DNA from: BOG-1184 sp049514575
GTDB taxonomy: Bacteria > Fibrobacterota > Chitinivibrionia > Chitinivibrionales > Chitinispirillaceae
Assembly: GCA_049514575.1 (NCBI GenBank)
Contig: JBEKUX010000058.1
Location: 1-18,650, forward strand
Direction of reading: 5' to 3'
DNA: 18,650 bases
Positions 14,999 through 18,650 of the stretch are shown here, piece after piece. A program made the translations under genes and the position numbers. Under the pieces are notes generated by a model. The model saw only the letters and a program-made list of their open reading frames with translations. It was not told where the DNA came from and made no database searches. Within the stretch, counting starts at the first letter, position 1, and each line of letters starts with the position of its first letter.

Positions 14999-15035
14999 AG
15001 AGTTAAAGGTGATGATTATCCTAACCTTTAACTCT
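14999..15035. promoter_or_regulatory. Probable AbiEi operator
   Basis: AGAGTTAAAGGT (14999-15010) and its perfect reverse complement ACCTTTAACTCT (15024-15035) flank a 13-nt spacer. It begins 5 bp upstream of the antitoxin ATG and lies directly downstream of the predicted -10, covering the transcription start. This is the position expected for the autorepressor site of AbiE operons. Confidence 0.7.
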
Positions 15036-15036
15036 A

Positions 15037-15065
15037 ATAATATCTCATGGCGAAAGGAAAAGCAA
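15037..15065 (-). promoter_or_regulatory. Promoter of the abiE operon
   Basis: On the minus strand TTGCTT (15065-15060) is followed after 17 nt by TATTAT (15042-15037). The start would fall near 15030, within the operator's distal arm, so AbiEi binding would block initiation. Confidence 0.55.
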
Positions 15066-15136
15066 GTGGAATTGCAGAGAGGTTTTAGGCGGTGCCCCTC
15101 ACACAAATTTGATCCCCAACATAAGCATTTTCATAT

Positions 15137-15166
15137 TTGACAAGTATCCGACAGCATACCTATTTT
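15137..15166 (+). promoter_or_regulatory. Possible promoter of the 444-residue orphan gene
   Basis: A perfect TTGACA (15137-15142) and TATTTT (15161-15166) are separated by 18 nt. The start would be near 15173, giving a leader of about 147 nt before ATG 15320. Confidence 0.45.
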
Positions 15167-15193
15167 TCCATTAAGTTAAAGTTTACAGGGTCG

Positions 15194-15291
15194 CCGGGGG
15201 CGGAAAGGCGAGAGACATTTTCCCGGCTGAAAAGGGAAACGTTTTAACGCCCGCCCGCTCCCGGAAGTTAAATTGCCGTCGCCGCAGACGG
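15194..15291 (+). promoter_or_regulatory. Structured 5' leader, no known riboswitch class recognised
   Basis: CCGGGGGCGG (15194-15203) can pair with CCGCC (15251-15255) and CCCGG (15260-15264) around a 4-nt bulge. This encloses a second hairpin, TTTCCC (15219-15224) with GGGAAA (15234-15239). A further hairpin CCGTC-GCCGCA-GACGG (15276-15291) lies 16 nt before the ribosome binding site. The arrangement suggests an RNA switch or protein-binding leader, but none of the known motifs I can recall fits. Confidence 0.35.
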
Positions 15292-15319
15292 GCGGTACGG
15301 CATTCTCAAGGAACCGCGC

Positions 15320-16654
15320 ATGCATCCCGAGAAGCCATACGTCAAAAATCCGGTGATAAAGATCATGTATGCCAGCATGCTCTTCGAATTCTCCCCGGCC
15401 GAAATGAGGGAATTCTGGGACCAACATCCGCTTTCCATCGAAGGCCGCATTTTGAAAGGCGAAGCGCTGTTCAGGTACCTGTGGGATGACAACGGATATG
15501 TGCCGGTAGCCTACATGGCCGAACTGTGGCGCAATATCGAATCCTTTTTCGTGCAAAAAGGCAGGAATTTTCTGGAAATTTACCGCAACGCCCTCCTCAG
15601 CATGGGTTCCGGCATCGGGTTCGAAGCGCGTTTTACGCTGTGGATATTCAGGAATTTGCTCAAGTACTTCTTTGGAAACGGTGATTTCTACAAAGGACTG
15701 TTCCGGGCCGTTCCCGCCGCCAACAGGCAAGTCGCGCCCGGTTTGTACCTGGGCCCGGCCGGCTTTGCCGATGCCGGCAACGGCCGCAACAGCGCGCTCA
15801 TGATTTCCGCCCCTGATGAAACTTTCTCGAAAAACATACCTCCCCATGATGTCGAGTTCCACCTGGCGCAGATTGCGCAGCTGGCGCCGATCCGGTTCGG
15901 CTTTCCGCCGTGCGAACGGTATGAGGTAAAGGCCGACCTGCGGCCTGCAACGGAAATCATTGACCCCTCGTTAAACCCGCGGACCGAGAACGGTATTTTT
16001 TACATTCAGGAAGAGCCGTTCGGCCGTGAAATTATGTTTTTTGATTACATGAAAGAGCGGAAATACGGGTTCGGCCCGCTCAAGCCGCCGGACTCACGCG
16101 TTGTTCTCGTTGACAAGGATTTTTATTGCCCGGCGCGCAAACGCATTGTGCTTGTCAAAGGCGCTGTGTACGGTGCGCCGGTGTTCCTGTATACGGTGAT
16201 TTACCGTCCCAAGCCAATGCGTATGTCCCCGGAAGCCATGCTCTCTTCGCTTTCGGATGATATCATGCATTCGACCCGATCCCGGTGGGCCGAGGCAGAG
16301 CGCCGGTACCAGGAACTTTTGCGGAGCTTCACTATGCCTATAAAAGCCGAATACCGCTCCGGCAGGGAGGAAATATTTGTGAGCGGCAGGTTCATCACGA
16401 GCGGCGCGCAGGCGAAAATGCTGCGCCGGATGTTCCGCGCATTTGCCGAAGAGGGACGGACGCGGTTCGAACGCCGGGAGTTCGTGTCAGACGAGGAGGT
16501 CATCTCCGACCGACTCAACCCCTCGTTCTCGCTCCGACTGCGCAGGATCATCGAGGCGCTGGACAAGGCGGGGTGCGGGGTGCGGATCGAAAAGAGCGGA
16601 CGGGGAAAGATTCAGCTCCATTCCGACGCATCCATTGACATTACCGAGAAATAA
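15320..16654 (+). CDS. Protein of unknown function, 444 residues
   Basis: ATG 15320 has AAGGA at 15308-15312 as ribosome binding site. The product has no signal peptide or membrane segment, so it is cytoplasmic. The N-terminal ~120 residues are helical and aromatic-rich (EMREFWDQHPLSIEGRIL, EALFRYLWDDNGYVPVAYMA, FFVQKGRNFLEIYRNALLSM). Residues 125-300 contain scattered beta-like segments (FGFPPCERYEV, GPLKPPDSRVVLVDKDFY, GAPVFLYTVIYRPKPMRM). The C-terminal ~100 residues (EEIFVSGRFITSGAQAKMLR, then FVSDEEVISDRLNPSFSLRL, and VRIEKSGRGKIQLHS) look like a winged-helix or helix-plus-hairpin DNA-binding-type domain with many Arg. I recognise no family. The gene stands alone with its own promoter and a long structured leader, so a regulatory role is possible but unproven. 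Confidence 0.8.
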   Translation: MHPEKPYVKNPVIKIMYASMLFEFSPAEMREFWDQHPLSIEGRILKGEALFRYLWDDNGYVPVAYMAELWRNIESFFVQKGRNFLEIYRNALLSMGSGIGFEARFTLWIFRNLLKYFFGNGDFYKGLFRAVPAANRQVAPGLYLGPAGFADAGNGRNSALMISAPDETFSKNIPPHDVEFHLAQIAQLAPIRFGFPPCERYEVKADLRPATEIIDPSLNPRTENGIFYIQEEPFGREIMFFDYMKERKYGFGPLKPPDSRVVLVDKDFYCPARKRIVLVKGAVYGAPVFLYTVIYRPKPMRMSPEAMLSSLSDDIMHSTRSRWAEAERRYQELLRSFTMPIKAEYRSGREEIFVSGRFITSGAQAKMLRRMFRAFAEEGRTRFERREFVSDEEVISDRLNPSFSLRLRRIIEALDKAGCGVRIEKSGRGKIQLHSDASIDITEK

Positions 16655-16699
16655 TCCGCCTATAGCAAATGTGTAAAGTAACATTCCAAAGCAGCTGCA

Positions 16700-16815
16700 T
16701 TAAATCTCGCGGGTTTAATTCCTCAAAACTTAGTTTCGACTTTTACGCCCCCTCCGTTGGTTCCCCCGCAGGAGGAACCGTTTGCCAAGTTCCCCTGCGG
16801 GGGATATAGGGGGCG
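16700..16815. repeat. Degenerate copy of repeat A followed by a palindromic element
   Basis: TTAAATCTCGCGGGTTTAAT, then CCTCAAAACTTAGTTTCGAC, is a decayed version of the repeat A hairpin at 551-600. Directly after it an element runs from CGCCCCCT (16746-16753) to AGGGGGCG (16808-16815) with an internal CCCCCGCAGG / CCTGCGGGGG stem. These repeats occupy much of the 314-nt gap before the gene at 16969. No coding frame is credible, and the remainder (16816-16968) shows no clear signal. Confidence 0.65.
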
Positions 16816-16968
16816 AAAAAATATAGACCACTCTACGTGCCCCCTATCCCCGCCGCTCCGTATGTACCGTATTTGTACCTTGCGGCGAGTGAAAAAGATA
16901 GCTTATTTATTCACTCCCGCCCGCTTATGGAAAAATGAAAAAACCTATCACTTTGCCAAGGATGAAAT

Positions 16969-17607
16969 ATGGGTAATCAGAGGGTGAAGGCCAAGCGATC
17001 GTCGTTCTTTACTGAGCCTGCTACGCGGGCGGCCTTTCTGGCGACTGGGAAGGGTTCGCGAACGTTCGCTATTATCTTCATGGCATCAATGGTGCTCGCG
17101 GCACATCCCACCGCGGCGCGGGCGGATGTTATCACTGCCCACGTGGGAGGCTGCAACTACGGTATCATCATCGGGGGGGATTTGTTTCCTCTGCACTGGT
17201 CCGTTCTGTACCTGAATCCGATCCGCATCGAATCCGCCTTCGGCGGGGGCGGCAACGCGTACTTCTCCAAGGCGGGTGGCTCCCTCGGCTTTCGCCTGCC
17301 TCTCGGTAATGTCATTACCAGCACCTCAAACCTTGAGTTTCGCGCCGGCTGCGGCCTGAGCGGCGGGATCATGCACGCGCAGGAGGGAGCGACGTATTGG
17401 AATACCTGGAACCAGTGGCACTTTGTCTCCTACGGGCCGTTCGTTGAACCTGAGGCCGCTTTCGTCCTTCGACCGAACGTGGGTAAGACCTTTTTTATTG
17501 CCGGGTTCGAGATGTGCATACCGACCACGTATGCAAACTGGAACTCTCGCAATGACAACTGGAAACCGGGCACGTCGTTCGGCGGCTTCATCGGCTTCGG
17601 CATCTGA
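16969..17607 (+). CDS. Exported Gly/aromatic-rich protein, probable outer-membrane barrel
   Basis: The product has 212 residues. ATG 16969 has AAGGA six bases upstream. The N-terminal 52 residues are a long signal peptide: an extended basic n-region, then TFAIIFMASMVLAAHPTAARA with cleavage after Ala52. The mature part has strand-like alternations rich in Gly, Tyr, Trp and Phe (GGCNYGIIIGGDLF, HWSVLYLNPIRIESAF, LEFRAGCGLSGGIM, KTFFIAGFEMCIP) and ends GTSFGGFIGFGI. This is typical of small outer-membrane beta-barrels, although the last residue is Ile rather than Phe. It resembles the protein at 6426 in style but not in sequence. No family is recognised. Confidence 0.7.
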   Translation: MGNQRVKAKRSSFFTEPATRAAFLATGKGSRTFAIIFMASMVLAAHPTAARADVITAHVGGCNYGIIIGGDLFPLHWSVLYLNPIRIESAFGGGGNAYFSKAGGSLGFRLPLGNVITSTSNLEFRAGCGLSGGIMHAQEGATYWNTWNQWHFVSYGPFVEPEAAFVLRPNVGKTFFIAGFEMCIPTTYANWNSRNDNWKPGTSFGGFIGFGI

Positions 17608-17713
17608 AAGCGGCGGACAAAATGATAGATGATATATTGAGCGCAATCGAGTCGTTTATTTCCGGGTTAATAATGAATTCTCCGCGGTCGATTTATCAAT
17701 AGCCCCTGCGAAA

Positions 17714-17742
17714 TAGACTGTTTCAACAAACAGAAGTATATT
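17714..17742 (+). promoter_or_regulatory. Promoter of the YVTN propeller gene
   Basis: TAGACT (17714-17719) and TATATT (17737-17742) are separated by 17 nt. The start would be near 17749, about 63 nt before ATG 17812. The -10 is identical to that of the repeat-protein gene at 773. Confidence 0.5.
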
Positions 17743-17811
17743 GCTTTGGCCATAATCATCATTTAACTATGCACAACTTAACATCTGCCACTTTAAAGCA
17801 AAGGAGCCCCC

Positions 17812-18650
17812 ATGAAACAATCAACGCGGTTCGTTCGCGGTTCTCTTTTCCTGCTTCTCGTGGGTTTTTGTTTTTCTGTCCACGCTGACTATGCGACGGC
17901 CACGATCGCCGCAGGGGACATACCGCAAGCCGTTGCCGTGAACCCAGTGACCAACAAAATGTACGTGGCAAACGGCGGCAGCAGCACTGTGACCGTGATC
18001 GACGGAGCTACAAACGGCACGACCACTGTGGACGTTGGGTACTGGCCCATAGCTGTTGCCATGAACTCGGTGACCAACAGGATTTATGTTGCGAACAACT
18101 ACAACGGGACCGGCGGTAACAGTGTGACCGTGATCGATGGGGCCGCAAACACCGTGACCGCCACCGTAGCCGTAGGGACCAATCCCAATGCCGTGGCCGT
18201 GAACCCGGTCACTAACATGATATACGTGGCTAACTACGGCAGCAACACCGTGACCGTGATAGACGGGGCTACGAATACCACGAACACCGTGACCGCGGGG
18301 ACCAATCCCTATGCCGTAGCCGTGAACCCTGTCACTAACATGATATACGTGGCTAACTACGGCAGCAACACCGTGACCTTGATCAACGGGGCCACGAACG
18401 GCACGAACACCGTAGCCGCGGGGACCAATCCCTATGCCGTAGCCGTGAACCCGAAGACAAACAGGATTTACGTGGCGAACCATGGCAGCAAAAACGTAAC
18501 CGTGATCGACGGCGCCTCGAACACTGCGATCGCCACCGTGACCGCGGGAAACAGCCCGGATGCCGTTGCCGTGGACCCGGTGACCAACAAGATTTACGTG
18601 GCTAACCAGGGTAGCGCCAATGTGACCGTGATCGACGGGGCCACGAACGC
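17812..18650 (+). CDS. Secreted YVTN-family beta-propeller protein, cut by the right edge
   Basis: The frame opens at ATG 17812, five bases after a consensus AAAGGAG, and stays open to the window end (279 full codons), so the gene continues outside. Residues 1-25 (MKQSTRFVRGSLFLLLVGFC...VHA) form a signal peptide. From residue 27 on there are six units of about 41-45 residues with the core AVAVNPVTNxIYVAN and TVTVIDGATN, the signature of YVTN (surface-layer type) beta-propeller repeats. One more unit would complete a 7-bladed propeller. Units 3 and 4 share a 48-nt identical stretch (18208-18255 and 18331-18378), showing recent internal duplication with a 123-nt period. The likely role is as a surface or secreted protein with unknown partner. 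The strongly biased repeat creates a long antisense frame, which is an artefact. Confidence 0.9.
   Translation, partial: MKQSTRFVRGSLFLLLVGFCFSVHADYATATIAAGDIPQAVAVNPVTNKMYVANGGSSTVTVIDGATNGTTTVDVGYWPIAVAMNSVTNRIYVANNYNGTGGNSVTVIDGAANTVTATVAVGTNPNAVAVNPVTNMIYVANYGSNTVTVIDGATNTTNTVTAGTNPYAVAVNPVTNMIYVANYGSNTVTLINGATNGTNTVAAGTNPYAVAVNPKTNRIYVANHGSKNVTVIDGASNTAIATVTAGNSPDAVAVDPVTNKIYVANQGSANVTVIDGATN

Noticed and set aside
16757..16987. 76-codon plus-strand frame before the barrel-like gene
   Set aside because: Its first half lies inside a palindromic repeat and its end overlaps the RBS and start of the gene at 16969. Composition is not protein-like.
17821..18483. 220-codon minus-strand frame rich in Gly-His-Val repeats
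   Set aside because: It is the antisense of the YVTN repeats; the plus frame has RBS, signal peptide and family signature.

Overview
The window comes from a diderm (outer-membrane) bacterium. Four things show this: exported proteins that look like outer-membrane beta-barrels, putative lipoproteins, a large repeat protein ending in a Por/T9SS-type C-terminal sorting-like domain, and intergenic spaces full of palindromic repeats. The mix recalls Fibrobacterota (Chitinispirillia-like) or another FCB-group or candidate-phylum genome, but no rRNA or ribosomal gene is present, so this is a low-confidence guess. The standard genetic code is used, and gene density is moderate with unusually repeat-rich spacers.

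Layout. 1-159 (minus) is the 5' end of an exported protein. 160-772 is a spacer with two copies of a dispersed repeat and a strong sigma70-type promoter. 773-3874 encodes a secreted protein of 14 'LYAGG/WNGS' units, probably two 7-bladed propellers, with a C-terminal sorting-like domain. 3906-6108 holds a DUF3465 protein, a relic of signal peptidase I, a ZIP metal transporter and an exported protein with a charged repeat and His-rich tail, possibly a small metal-handling group. 6426-7133 is an outer-membrane barrel-like protein. 7332-10157 is pyruvate phosphate dikinase with an unusual lysine/alanine-rich, histone-H1-like C-terminal tail, followed by a good intrinsic terminator and a ~300-bp element bounded by inverted repeats. 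10594-11040 is a small lipoprotein. 11247-12389 (minus) is a membrane-anchored or exported retropepsin-like aspartic protease whose stop codon lies inside a dispersed palindrome. 12758-13495 is a PHP-domain metallo-hydrolase behind a ~128-bp fold-back element. 13673-14994 (minus) is a complete AbiE-type toxin-antitoxin operon (AbiEi then AbiEii) with a 12-bp inverted-repeat operator overlapping its own leader. 15320-16654 is an orphan 444-residue protein with a long, structured 5' leader. 16969-17607 is another barrel-like exported protein. 17812 to the right edge is a YVTN-type beta-propeller protein, cut by the window.

The genes do not form one pathway. They are mostly single-gene or two-gene units separated by repeats. 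Several share a similar promoter layout (TTGACA-like, about 17-18 nt, TATATT/TATAAT). The clearest functional unit is the AbiE operon. The most unusual observations are the basic tail on PPDK, nested palindromes inserted inside one another, the fold-back element at the PHP gene, and the structured leader of the orphan gene. I did not find a system that I can claim is new with confidence.
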